A stretch of 64,000 nt of DNA, taken from Dinghuibacter sp964544695 (GTDB taxonomy: Bacteria; Bacteroidota; Bacteroidia; Chitinophagales; Chitinophagaceae). Made by a program: the position numbers and the translations under genes. The stretch covers positions 1-64,000 of the forward strand of contig CAZJDB010000154.1 of the NCBI GenBank assembly GCA_964544695.1, written 5' to 3'. The notes below the pieces were generated by a model, which was not told where the DNA came from, ran no database searches, and saw only the letters and a program-made list of their open reading frames with translations. Numbering within the stretch: the stretch's first letter is position 1; each line of letters begins with the position of its first letter. This document shows positions 41,397-50,421 of this stretch, one piece after another.

Positions 41397-44132
41397 ATGC
41401 AAGATTTTTCATATATCACGCATTCGGACCCATCCTATGTAGAAGGGCTGTACCAGGCCTATGCCAAAGATCCTCAAAGTATAGATCCGGAATTCAGGAA
41501 ATTTTTCGAGGGGTTTGATTTTGCCCTTTCTTCAAATATCAATGCTAACGGGAACGGACATGCGCCCGCTCAGGGGAGCAAGCAACTGGAAAAGGAATTT
41601 GCCGTCTATCAGCTGATCTATATGTATCGAAAAAAGGGGCACCTCGTGGCCAATACCAATCCCATACGGGAAAGGAAGGACCGTCAGGCCAACCTCGAGT
41701 TGAAGAATTTCGGACTTAGTGATGCTGATTTGGACACCGAATTCGAAGCCGGGCACTTCGTCCGGTTGGGCAGAACCAGCCTTCGCAATATCCTGGCATT
41801 CCTCCAGCGCTGCTATACAGGCACCATCGGGATCGAGTTCACTTATATCAACAACCCGGAGCAGCTCGAATGGATGACCCGTGCGGCGGAACAGGACCTC
41901 CAGGAGCCCGTGCCCCTGGATCAGAAGCGGAGGATCCTGGAAAAGCTCAACGAGGGGGTCATTTTCGAGAAGTTCCTTCAAACGAAATACATCGGCCAAA
42001 AACGCTTTGGCCTGGAGGGAGGAGAAAGCACCATCCCAGCCATGGACGCCATCATCCACACGGCTTCCCAAAACGACGTCCAGGAAGTAGTGATCGGCAT
42101 GGCCCACCGGGGACGCCTGAACATCCTGGCCAACGTCATGGGCAAGACCTATGAGCAAATTTTCAGCGAATTCGAAGGGATCGTTCCCCTGGACTCCACG
42201 ATGGGAAGCGGAGACGTGAAATACCACCTGGGTTTCAGGGGGGAATACGTTTCCAAGGAAGGGAAAAAGGTGAACCTCCAATTGGCCCCCAACCCATCCC
42301 ACCTGGAAGTGGTAGACCCGGTCGTGGCGGGCTTTTCCCGTTCCAAGGCCGACCTGCTGTACGAAAGCGACTTCGACAAGATACTACCCATCCTCATTCA
42401 CGGAGACGCCGCGGTGGCCGGACAGGGGGTGATCTATGAATTGCTGCAGATGTGGGACCTGAGGGGATATTACGTGGGAGGCACCCTCCACTTCGTGATC
42501 AACAACCAAATCGGCTTTACCACGGACTTCGACGACGCACGCAGCTCCGACTATTGCACCTCCATCGCCTCGATGATCAAGGCCCCCGTGTTCCACGTGA
42601 ACGGCGACGACGCCGAAGCGGTGGTCAAGGCCGCCCAGGTGGCCACGCGCTTCCGCCAGAAATTCAACAAGGACATCTTCATCGATATGGTATGCTACCG
42701 GCGTCATGGCCACAACGAAGGCGACGAGCCCAAGTTTACCCAACCTCACCTGTACGCCCTGATCGACAAGCACCCCGATCCCCGCGAAATGTATACCCAG
42801 TTTTTGCTCAAGAACGGAGAATCGGACGCCCAGGCCCTCGCCAAGGAAGGGGAAAAGGAATACTGGAGCGAGCTCCAGCAACGCCTCGACGAGGTGAAGC
42901 AGCACCCCAGGTCCTATACCTACCAGAAGCCTGAACTGGAATGGCAGGAACTGCGGAAGTCTCAGCCTTCGGACTTTGAGCAATCTCCAGATACGGGAGT
43001 TTCCGAAGACCAGTTCAAGGCCTTGTTTGCCGGGATCATGCAGTGGCCTTCCGATTTCAAGCCCCTGAGGAAGGTGGAAAAATTATTGCAGGATAAAATT
43101 AAGCTATTCGAGACCGAAGGCAAGGTAGATTGGGCCACGGGAGAACTCATGGCCTATGCCAGCCTGTTGACCGAAGGCAAAGACGTACGCCTGAGCGGGG
43201 AAGACGTCAAAAGGGGGACCTTCTCCCACCGTCATGCCGTGATCTACGACGAGAATACGAATGCGGAATACAACCGCCTGGATCATCTCAAAGATGATCA
43301 GGGTTCCTTCCGGATATACAATTCCCTGCTCAGCGAATTCGCCGTGCTGGGCTTCGAGTACGGATACGCCCTGGGAAGCCCCAATTCCCTGACCCTGTGG
43401 GAGGCCCAGTACGGGGACTTCGCCAACGGGGCGCAGACCGTCATCGACCAGTATGTCATGAGCGCGGAGCAGAAATGGACGACGATGAACGGGATGGTGC
43501 TCCTGCTGCCACATGGTTATGAAGGCGCGGGCCCGGACCATTCCAGCGCGCGCATCGAGCGCTTCCTGCAGGGCTGTGCCGATTACAATATTGTCGTCAC
43601 CAACATTACCACGGCGGCCAATTTCTTCCACGCCCTGAGGCGGCAGATCGCCTGGCCCTTCCGCAAACCCATGGTGAATTTCGCCCCCAAGGCCAACCTT
43701 CGTCATCCCGGCTCTTATTCCACCATGGACATGTTTATCCAGGGCGGGTTCCGGGAATTGCTGGACGATTCATTCGTGCGCAAGGAAGAGGTCAAAAAGG
43801 TGCTCCTTTGCTCGGGGAAAATTTATTTCGAACTCCTGGAAAGGCAACAAAAGGACAACCGCAGGGATGTGGCCGTGGTGCGCCTGGAACAATTGTACCC
43901 CCTGCCTTACCGTCAGTTGGAAGCTTTATATAAGCAGTACTCCAGGGCCACGTGGTTCTGGGTACAGGAAGAACCCCTCAACATGGGCGCGGCCAGCTTC
44001 CTGTGCATGAACCTGAAGGCCATTCCCTTCGGGGTGATCAGCCGCCAGGCCAGCGCCAGTACGGCGACGGGGTATGGGAAAGTGCACGCCAAGGAACAGG
44101 CCGAGATTATCGATACCGCGTTCACGATTTGA
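41397..44132 (+). CDS. sucA: 2-oxoglutarate dehydrogenase E1 component
   Basis: The thiamine-diphosphate-dependent E1 decarboxylates 2-oxoglutarate and passes the succinyl group to the lipoyl arms of SucB in the citric acid cycle. Translation from ATG 41397 gives 911 residues, which starts with the usual N-terminal segment (SYVEGLYQAYAKDP, FRKFFEGF). The ThDP-binding core (GMAHRGRLN, HGDAAVAGQG, INNQIGFTT) and the C-terminal LLLPHGYEGAGPDHSS motif are intact. The frame from 41334 adds residues within a likely promoter region. The sucB gene follows after 17 bases. Confidence 0.97.
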   Translation: MQDFSYITHSDPSYVEGLYQAYAKDPQSIDPEFRKFFEGFDFALSSNINANGNGHAPAQGSKQLEKEFAVYQLIYMYRKKGHLVANTNPIRERKDRQANLELKNFGLSDADLDTEFEAGHFVRLGRTSLRNILAFLQRCYTGTIGIEFTYINNPEQLEWMTRAAEQDLQEPVPLDQKRRILEKLNEGVIFEKFLQTKYIGQKRFGLEGGESTIPAMDAIIHTASQNDVQEVVIGMAHRGRLNILANVMGKTYEQIFSEFEGIVPLDSTMGSGDVKYHLGFRGEYVSKEGKKVNLQLAPNPSHLEVVDPVVAGFSRSKADLLYESDFDKILPILIHGDAAVAGQGVIYELLQMWDLRGYYVGGTLHFVINNQIGFTTDFDDARSSDYCTSIASMIKAPVFHVNGDDAEAVVKAAQVATRFRQKFNKDIFIDMVCYRRHGHNEGDEPKFTQPHLYALIDKHPDPREMYTQFLLKNGESDAQALAKEGEKEYWSELQQRLDEVKQHPRSYTYQKPELEWQELRKSQPSDFEQSPDTGVSEDQFKALFAGIMQWPSDFKPLRKVEKLLQDKIKLFETEGKVDWATGELMAYASLLTEGKDVRLSGEDVKRGTFSHRHAVIYDENTNAEYNRLDHLKDDQGSFRIYNSLLSEFAVLGFEYGYALGSPNSLTLWEAQYGDFANGAQTVIDQYVMSAEQKWTTMNGMVLLLPHGYEGAGPDHSSARIERFLQGCADYNIVVTNITTAANFFHALRRQIAWPFRKPMVNFAPKANLRHPGSYSTMDMFIQGGFRELLDDSFVRKEEVKKVLLCSGKIYFELLERQQKDNRRDVAVVRLEQLYPLPYRQLEALYKQYSRATWFWVQEEPLNMGAASFLCMNLKAIPFGVISRQASASTATGYGKVHAKEQAEIIDTAFTI

Positions 44133-44149
44133 TCGAACACCAACTAATT

Positions 44150-45769
44150 ATGACCGATATTAAAGTCCCCAGCGTTGGGGAATCCATCAGCGAAGTAACA
44201 TTGACGAAATGGGTGAAGGCCGCCGGTGCGTGGGTGGAAAGGGATGAAGCAATTGCCGAATTGGAATCAGAGAAAGCCACCTTCGAACTGAACGCTACCG
44301 AATCCGGCGTCTTGCAAACGCGCGCCGCCGAGGGAGATACCGTAAAGGTAGGCGCCGTCGTGGCCGCCATCGATGAGAAGGCAGCCCGGCCCGCCGCAAC
44401 CGTCGCCGCGTCGTCCGCGCCCGCCCCCCCGCCCGCCCCCGCTGCGTCGCCCGCCCCTGCTGCCGCGTCGTCCGCAAAGAGCGCCGCCGCCGCCGCCCCC
44501 GCGCCCGCCGCCCCGGCCCCCGTAGCCGCAGGCAAAGGCGTCATCGACATGAAAGTCCCCACCGTGGGTGAATCTATCAATGAAGTCACCCTGGTTCGTT
44601 GGATCGCAGCCGATGGAGCCCTGGTCCAAAGGGATGAAGTCCTCTGCGAACTGGAAAGTGAAAAAGCCACCTTTGAACTGAACGCGGAAGAAAGCGGAAA
44701 GCTAATGCGTATCGCCAAGGAAGGGGACACCCTAAAGATCGGCGAGATAGTGGCGAAAATCGACACCAACGTCGCCGTCGCACCCGGCCCCGTAAATAAA
44801 GAAATCCCCGTGGAGGTTGAAATGCCCTACGTCCAGGCGCCACCCGCGACAGCGTCCACGGCACCCACGAACGGCGCAGCGGAAGCCGCCAAATCCACCC
44901 CCCTGGCCGCCGCCATCATGGCCGACAAGAAAGTAAACCCCACCGAAATCGTACCGAGTGGCTATGGCGGACGCATCCTGAAACAAGACGTCATGGAAGC
45001 CCTCAGCCACCCCGGCAAGAAACCGGGCCAAGAGCCAAATAGCCGCAACGAACGGAAGGAAAAGATGAGCAACCTCCGCAAGACGATAGCACGCAGGCTC
45101 GTGGAGGCGAAGAATACAACCGCCATGCTCACCACCTTCAACGAGGTGGATATGACGCGCATCAATGAGATCCGCGCGAAATTCAAGGACAAATTCAAGG
45201 AAAAGCACGGGGTTGGTCTGGGCTTTATGAGCTTCTTTACCAAGGCCTGCTGCTTCGCCCTCCAGGAATGGCCCGCGGTCAACGCTTACATCGATCAGGA
45301 TTCCATCGTATACCACGATTATTGCGACATTTCCATAGCCGTCAGCACCCCCAAGGGACTCGTCGTCCCCGTCATCCGCAATGCCGAAAACCTGGGGATG
45401 GCGGAAATCGAGGCCAAGGTCATCGAGCTGGCAACCAAAGCAAGAGATGGTAAGCTAAGTATGGACGAGATGACGGGAGGGACCTTTACCATCACCAACG
45501 GTGGCGTGTTCGGTTCCCTGATGTCCACCCCCATCATCAATCCGCCCCAGTCGGCCATCCTCGGGATGCACAAGATCCAGGAGCGGCCTATGGTCATCGG
45601 CGGCCAGGTGGTCGTCAGGCCCATGATGTACGTGGCGCTGAGCTACGACCATCGCGTCATCGATGGACGTGAATCGGTAAGCTTCCTGGTCCGCGTCAAG
45701 GAATTCCTGGAGAACCCCGACCTATTGCTGATCGGAAAGGACCCTGTGAAAACGTTGCTGGAGATATAG
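44150..45769 (+). CDS. sucB: Dihydrolipoyllysine succinyltransferase (E2), two lipoyl domains
   Basis: The start chosen is ATG 44150 (539 residues), 17 bases after sucA. It has two closely similar lipoyl domains (about 1-78 and 131-206) with lipoylated Lys42 and Lys172, each in an identical ELESEKATFEL motif, exactly 130 residues apart. They are joined by an Ala/Pro-rich flexible linker (79-129). An E3-binding domain (about 250-288) and the catalytic domain with His501 and Asp505 (YDHRVIDG) follow. E. coli SucB has a single lipoyl domain. The linker is strikingly GC-rich with near-repeated Ala and Pro codons. Confidence 0.96.
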   Translation: MTDIKVPSVGESISEVTLTKWVKAAGAWVERDEAIAELESEKATFELNATESGVLQTRAAEGDTVKVGAVVAAIDEKAARPAATVAASSAPAPPPAPAASPAPAAASSAKSAAAAAPAPAAPAPVAAGKGVIDMKVPTVGESINEVTLVRWIAADGALVQRDEVLCELESEKATFELNAEESGKLMRIAKEGDTLKIGEIVAKIDTNVAVAPGPVNKEIPVEVEMPYVQAPPATASTAPTNGAAEAAKSTPLAAAIMADKKVNPTEIVPSGYGGRILKQDVMEALSHPGKKPGQEPNSRNERKEKMSNLRKTIARRLVEAKNTTAMLTTFNEVDMTRINEIRAKFKDKFKEKHGVGLGFMSFFTKACCFALQEWPAVNAYIDQDSIVYHDYCDISIAVSTPKGLVVPVIRNAENLGMAEIEAKVIELATKARDGKLSMDEMTGGTFTITNGGVFGSLMSTPIINPPQSAILGMHKIQERPMVIGGQVVVRPMMYVALSYDHRVIDGRESVSFLVRVKEFLENPDLLLIGKDPVKTLLEI

Positions 45770-46048
45770 GGCGATCCCACCCAGGAGCACCAGGGGACAA
45801 AGCAGGTATGCCCAGGGGCCGACCCAGCCTTCCACTATTTGCATCGAAGGCTTTGGGCCCAATGTGATCGTCGCGGCCAAAATGCACACACCCAATGCTA
45901 CTAAGGCGAGGGTTTTCCTGCTACGCTTCCGTCGGGCGGCAGCCTCAACGACCTTCATAACTCTTTGCTCGAAATCGGGGCTATCCCATTCTGTCCGAAA
46001 GGCCGAAAGGAATTCGGCACCCAGGCGGTCCATGTCTTTTTCTTCCAT
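45722..46048 (-). CDS. Small two-helix membrane protein, possible anti-sigma factor
   Basis: A 108-residue protein with a charged cytoplasmic N-terminus (about 1-45) and two membrane helices (about 46-64 and 76-94). Its ATG shares one base with the stop of the sigma-factor gene (TGATG). Position and topology suggest an anti-sigma factor or related membrane partner, but no ZAS or FecR motif is visible, so this is inference from context. Its last 48 bases overlap the end of sucB on the other strand. Confidence 0.7.
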   Translation of the reverse strand: MEEKDMDRLGAEFLSAFRTEWDSPDFEQRVMKVVEAAARRKRSRKTLALVALGVCILAATITLGPKPSMQIVEGWVGPWAYLLCPLVLLGGIALYLQQRFHRVLSDQQ

Positions 46049-46611
46049 CAGATCAGGTTTTGGAGGTTGAGCGCCGGGTCGGTGCCGAGGATGAAAAACA
46101 TCTTCTTACGGGCCCGGTGCACCCTCATTTTGATAACATCCCTGGACAAATTAGTGATCTCTGCGATTTCTTCCAGGGAAAGTTCGTTCAGGTAATACAG
46201 GGTCAACATCAGGCGGTCGTCCCCGTTCAGTTGTTCCATAGCTTGCCGGATGACCTTTTGCTGGTCTGCTTTGGATAGCTTCTTGTAAGCGGGGGCAAGG
46301 TCTTCACCGGGTTGTTCCGGGATCCGGTCCAGTTCGGTTTCGGGCCGGTCCAGGCGTTTTCGCCGGACGCGGTTGAGTGCAAGATTTACCACGATCCGGT
46401 ACAACCAGGTGGAAAACCGGGACTCCTCGCGGAAGCTGTTCAAAGACTGATAGGCTTTCAAAAAGGCATCCTGCACGACTTCTTCGGCATCCTCGCGGTT
46501 TCCCGTGATGGGGAAGGCAATCGAATACGCCATATCCTTATACATGCGGATGAAATAGGAAAAGCTTGCCACGTCTCCGGACAGGACCCGACGGATGTAG
46601 AGGGCATCCAT
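46048..46611 (-). CDS. RNA polymerase sigma factor, ECF (sigma-70 family)
   Basis: A 187-residue group IV sigma factor with region 2 (about 18-85: DMAYSIAFPITGNREDAEEVVQDAFLKAY and STWLYRIVVNLALNRVRRK) and region 4 (about 125-180: YLNELSLEEIAEITNLSRDVIKMRVHRARKKM). It is preceded directly by the DUF6249-like gene (stop TAG then ATG) and followed by the overlapping membrane-protein gene. The three genes form one transcription unit that may regulate itself. Confidence 0.94.
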   Translation of the reverse strand: MDALYIRRVLSGDVASFSYFIRMYKDMAYSIAFPITGNREDAEEVVQDAFLKAYQSLNSFREESRFSTWLYRIVVNLALNRVRRKRLDRPETELDRIPEQPGEDLAPAYKKLSKADQQKVIRQAMEQLNGDDRLMLTLYYLNELSLEEIAEITNLSRDVIKMRVHRARKKMFFILGTDPALNLQNLI

Positions 46612-47016
46612 CTAGGCGGCCTTTTTGGGTGGCCATATTGTCCTCACCACGTAATAGACCAACAGATCCAACCCACCGAAGAAAAACATCATGGCGGCGG
46701 AGACCTTTTCCCCCCGGATTCCCGTGATGTCGGTGGCCAGGGGACTCAGCAGTAGCCCCGTTCCCACCCCGAGCAGGAGAAGCCCCCAAAGGAGGGCGCC
46801 TTCTTTGAACCTTTTTACCGGCTTTTTATCTGCCAGTAGGGGATCCATGCCCTTTTCGATCAGCGCCAGCCTTTCCTTGTGCCTGGTTTCGGCCGCGTGC
46901 AGCTTTTGGCGCCCTTCCTCTTTAATGCTGTTGACTACTGCCGCAAGACCGATGCCGAGTCCTCCGGCTACAGCCACAAATCCTATTACTAAACCGAATA
47001 TGTCTTTTGTTTCCAT
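46612..47016 (-). CDS. Membrane protein, DUF6249-like
   Basis: The start chosen is ATG 47016 (134 residues). Three membrane helices are visible (about 6-27, 76-96 and 108-128), separated by a coiled, charged cytoplasmic segment with ETRHKERLALIEKGMDP, a motif I associate with DUF6249. The stop codon is directly followed by the sigma-factor ATG (TAGATG). In Bacteroidota such proteins frequently neighbour sigma-factor genes. A role in sensing for that sigma factor is inferred only. Confidence 0.7.
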   Translation of the reverse strand: METKDIFGLVIGFVAVAGGLGIGLAAVVNSIKEEGRQKLHAAETRHKERLALIEKGMDPLLADKKPVKRFKEGALLWGLLLLGVGTGLLLSPLATDITGIRGEKVSAAMMFFFGGLDLLVYYVVRTIWPPKKAA

Positions 47017-47105
47017 GTGAATGGTTTTGAGATTGGACACGGAGCGGAAAGTTTCGGTAACCGGAAGCTAACCCGAAACTCATAAAAAGTTTGGAAATTA
47101 GTGCC

Positions 47106-47873
47106 ATGCAGTACAATTACGACCTTCAAGGGCACCAGTATTCCAACATAAGGCGCACCGATCCGCGGATTGCCGCCCATATCCACGCGGCCCTGGGCCC
47201 TGCAAGAAGTGTTCTCAACATCGGCGCGGGGTCGGGTTCGTATGAGCCGGAAGACCGCTATGTGGTGGCGGTCGAACCTTCGGCCGTCATGCGCGCCCAA
47301 AGAATCAGGAATGGGAAAGCACCGGCTGTCATCGCCACGGCAGAGAAACTACCATTTGATGACGACGCATTCGAGACGGGGATGGCCCTCGTTACGGTCC
47401 ATCACTGGCCCGATTTGAAAGTAGGCCTGCGCGAACTTCGAAGGGTCGTCAGTGGACCCATTTGCATCCTGACCGGAGACCCCGATGCCCTTGATAAATT
47501 CTGGAACGTGGAATATTTCCCCGAGGTAGTGGCTATCGAAAAAAGACGCTATCCCCCCGTGCAGAGTATTATCGATGCCCTTGGGGGCAAGGCGTCGGCG
47601 CAAATCCTACCCATCCCCCTCGATTGCGTGGATGGTTTCCAGGAAGCCTTTTACGGACGCCCCGAGGCTTTTTTGCAACCTGAAGTGAGGAAAGCCCAGT
47701 CTGCCTGGGGCTTTTTGCCCGAGGGTGCGGAAGAAATCATCGTGAAACGTCTGGAGGATGACCTGAAGTCCGGGGCCTGGGACCGGAAATACGGTCACTT
47801 CCGGCAGCAGCCTAATTTCATGGGCGCGATGTGCCTGATCGTGGGCCAGCCAAAACGACGCGCGAGGTCCTAA
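47106..47873 (+). CDS. Class I SAM-dependent methyltransferase
   Basis: The start chosen is ATG 47106 (255 residues). A TTG at 47091 is possible but lacks support. The fold shows motif I as SVLNIGAGSGSYE, motif II VVAVEPS, and LPFDDDAFETGMALVTVHHW, typical of methyltransferase domain 11. The substrate is unknown. The stop TAA shares four bases with the stop of the convergent nucleotidase gene (CTAA). Confidence 0.88.
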   Translation: MQYNYDLQGHQYSNIRRTDPRIAAHIHAALGPARSVLNIGAGSGSYEPEDRYVVAVEPSAVMRAQRIRNGKAPAVIATAEKLPFDDDAFETGMALVTVHHWPDLKVGLRELRRVVSGPICILTGDPDALDKFWNVEYFPEVVAIEKRRYPPVQSIIDALGGKASAQILPIPLDCVDGFQEAFYGRPEAFLQPEVRKAQSAWGFLPEGAEEIIVKRLEDDLKSGAWDRKYGHFRQQPNFMGAMCLIVGQPKRRARS

Positions 47874-48397
47874 AGTAGTTTTTCCGCGACCTCCTTCCAA
47901 TTATTCACGCGCTCATACGCCGTTTCCGCAACGTTGTGGTGCGCCGTATAGAGGTAGGTCTTTGCATCCTTGAGGTGGGTGAAATTCCGGGTCCGGTCAT
48001 CGATCATCAGGTCGGTTTGCACCACGCTTTTGTCTCCGCAAAGACAATATTGTTTCCAGTTCAGGAAGGGGAAATACTCCCCCAGCCATTCCGTTTTATC
48101 CTTGAGGCTGTTGGGGAATTCCATGGCAGCGGAGACGATGAAGACCTTGTATTTCTGGTTGAGTTCACGGACGACCTCCACGGCATCGGGATATATCTCC
48201 AGGTGTCTGAAGAAGCCGGGGGTGTTCAGGAAGGTTTTGATCATCCCCGAATGCCCGGGAGGCACGGCGTTCCTGAACTCTTTTCCATGCAATTCCTCTT
48301 CGCTCAGGGCCACCCCGAATTCGCGTTCGTACCAGCGGTTGATTTCTTTGACGGTATCGGCCATGGTTTCATCCATGTCTATAGCTAATGACTTCAT
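47870..48397 (-). CDS. 5'(3')-deoxyribonucleotidase (HAD superfamily)
   Basis: The start chosen is ATG 48397 (175 residues). The HAD motif I reads AIDMDETMAD, motif II is IVSAAMEF (Ser) and motif III-IV LMIDDRTRNF, as in the NT5C deoxyribonucleotidases that dephosphorylate dNMPs. Length is typical. Start codons of this gene and the RsmB-like gene are only 32 bases apart and divergent, so their promoters share a very short region. Confidence 0.88.
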   Translation of the reverse strand: MKSLAIDMDETMADTVKEINRWYEREFGVALSEEELHGKEFRNAVPPGHSGMIKTFLNTPGFFRHLEIYPDAVEVVRELNQKYKVFIVSAAMEFPNSLKDKTEWLGEYFPFLNWKQYCLCGDKSVVQTDLMIDDRTRNFTHLKDAKTYLYTAHHNVAETAYERVNNWKEVAEKLL

Positions 48398-48429
48398 AGG
48401 TCCGCAAAGTTCCATAATTTGTGGGATTT

Positions 48430-49569
48430 ATGAGCCGTTGGACGCATTACCTGGAGCGAGCCGGTGAAATACTGGAGACCTACCACGGAGAAACACCTTT
48501 ACCCCCCGTGCTGAAAGCCTTTTTCAGAGAGCACCGGCAAATGGGCGCCACCGATCGCCGCTACGTGTCCGATTTGGTGTACGGTTACTACCGCCTGGGT
48601 CACGCCTACCGGGATATGGAAGTGCCCGAACGACTTTTGCTGGCCTACGCACTAACGCATCCGGGCCCTTCTCCATTGTTGGAAGCCCTGAGGGCGGAAA
48701 AAACCGTCCCGGACCCAAAGCCGGAATCAATTTTTCCCTGGCTTGACCATCTTTCCGAAGGTATCGATCCGATAAAATTCTCGCTCTCCCATCTGCACCA
48801 ACCCGACGTGTATATCCGCATTCGTCCGGGCTTCGGCGCCGAAGTACGAAATGCCTTAAAGGACATTCCATTCCAGGAAGCCGGTCAGGAGGCCTTGCGC
48901 CTTCCCACCGGAACGGCCCTTCAGGATGTACTGCCCACTGAAAAAGCATACGTGGTCCAGGATTTGAGCTCCCAGCGCACGGAGACCCTGATCCGGAAAG
49001 CCTTGGAAGGGCAGGAAGCGCCCAGGGTATGGGATTGCTGCGCCGCCAGCGGTGGCAAGTCCATCCTGATCAAGGACCTCCTCTCCGCCGCCAAACTAAC
49101 GGTATCGGATATACGGGAATCGACCCTCCACAACCTGGAAAAACGATTCGCGGCGGCCGGCCTGCGGTACGAACGCGCCTTCGTGGCGGACCTCGCGCGC
49201 CCGGACGGAATGGCGGACCTCGCGCGCGTTCTGCCGGAGGCCGGCGAATTCGATGTCATTCTTGCCGACGTCCCCTGCACGGGATCGGGTACATGGTCGC
49301 GCACCCCCGAACAATTATATTTTTTCAGGGAAGAAAAAATCACCGGCTACATGCGGCGCCAACAGGCTATCCTGAGGAACGTAGTCCAGGCGCTCAAACC
49401 CGGGGGATTTTTCCTGTTCGTCACGTGTTCGGTATTCGCGCTGGAAAACGAGCATAATGTGGGATTCCTGACGGAGTTAGGATTGGAAACCCAGGAACAA
49501 CAGGTTTTCGCGGGATATGACCAACGGGCAGACACGCTCTTTGGTGCGCTATTGCGTAAGACAGTTTAG
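48430..49569 (+). CDS. RsmB/F-like rRNA cytosine-C5 methyltransferase
   Basis: A 379-residue RNA m5C methyltransferase with an N-terminal NusB-like region (about 1-100) and a SAM-binding domain. The two catalytic cysteines are Cys283 in DVPCTGSG (release) and Cys333 in FVTCSVFA (nucleophile), the order of the RsmB/NOP family. Start ATG 48430 is preferred over GTG 48421, nine bases upstream. It probably modifies 16S rRNA. Its TAG overlaps the convergent lipoprotein stop by four bases (TTAG). Confidence 0.9.
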   Translation: MSRWTHYLERAGEILETYHGETPLPPVLKAFFREHRQMGATDRRYVSDLVYGYYRLGHAYRDMEVPERLLLAYALTHPGPSPLLEALRAEKTVPDPKPESIFPWLDHLSEGIDPIKFSLSHLHQPDVYIRIRPGFGAEVRNALKDIPFQEAGQEALRLPTGTALQDVLPTEKAYVVQDLSSQRTETLIRKALEGQEAPRVWDCCAASGGKSILIKDLLSAAKLTVSDIRESTLHNLEKRFAAAGLRYERAFVADLARPDGMADLARVLPEAGEFDVILADVPCTGSGTWSRTPEQLYFFREEKITGYMRRQQAILRNVVQALKPGGFFLFVTCSVFALENEHNVGFLTELGLETQEQQVFAGYDQRADTLFGALLRKTV

Positions 49570-50324
49570 TTGTGCCCCACCATCCACATCGTCACCCCGA
49601 AGCCCTCATAGTACCCGGGCAGGTCGGGTGTGACCGGTTGGAAGTCCCAAAGGATGTATGATTTATACACGAGTCCGATCCCTGCACCGTACACCTCAAG
49701 TCCGTAGGACTTATTGGCGAAAACGGAATCGCTGGGCAGGGGCAGATTCGTAGAATCGTTGGCTTCCTGGACCGTAATGCTGTTCGGGACGGTGATCGAC
49801 CCTATCTGGTAAGTCTGGCCGATATTGGCGTAGTTGAATTGCCAGAACTGCAGTGAGGACTGGGAGGTCAGTTCCCCATAGTAGGATTGATAAGGATCGT
49901 CACCCAGGTAGGCATTTCCATACCACGTCATATCGGTGGTGAATGGTTCGGTCAGCTTGATGAAGCGGAGGTTGTTTTCCACCAGTTCGATGTCCGTGGC
50001 GGTAGGCGTCACCGTATAGGTGATGTCGTCCTGCCAGGGATTTTGAAACAGCGTATCGGTAAGGTAGCGGTGAACCCGGTAAGTAAGGCGGCCCAGGTTA
50101 TCGTACAGGGTATCGTCCACGGTATCTTTGGCCAGGTAACTGTTGGTTACCATGTTCTGCCCGAAATTCGTGAACACCAGGGAGTCCATCCGGTAAATGA
50201 TGTACTTGCCTATAGAAAGGGGATAATAGGTACTTAGGGGAACAGTGGGATATGCCTCCTTTTTGTTACAGGCTGCCAGCATCAGCAGGGCCCCCAGGGC
50301 CAGACATCGGGTATGGATGCGCAT
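49566..50324 (-). CDS. Unknown lipoprotein
   Basis: The start chosen is ATG 50324 (252 residues). A lipoprotein signal ends in LMLAAC at Cys19, followed by NKKEA. The mature part is rich in Tyr, Thr, Asn and short beta-strands (YYPLSIGKYIIYRMDS, DITYTVTPTATD), typical of surface or periplasmic lipoproteins of the phylum. I recognise no family. A longer frame to 50540 would overlap mnmA. It converges with the RsmB-like gene. Confidence 0.75.
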   Translation of the reverse strand: MRIHTRCLALGALLMLAACNKKEAYPTVPLSTYYPLSIGKYIIYRMDSLVFTNFGQNMVTNSYLAKDTVDDTLYDNLGRLTYRVHRYLTDTLFQNPWQDDITYTVTPTATDIELVENNLRFIKLTEPFTTDMTWYGNAYLGDDPYQSYYGELTSQSSLQFWQFNYANIGQTYQIGSITVPNSITVQEANDSTNLPLPSDSVFANKSYGLEVYGAGIGLVYKSYILWDFQPVTPDLPGYYEGFGVTMWMVGHN

Positions 50325-50421
50325 ATGCGGGTATTCAAGGATTTGGACGGATACTAAGGTACGACAAGGTTTCGGGATTTCACACCCCTTAACGGGTCGT
50401 TTATGACCGGGCCGCAGGCGC

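Noticed and set aside
44378..44535. Simple-sequence GC repeat in sucB as a possible mobile or artefactual insertion
   Set aside because: It encodes the normal Ala/Pro linker between lipoyl domains and keeps the frame.
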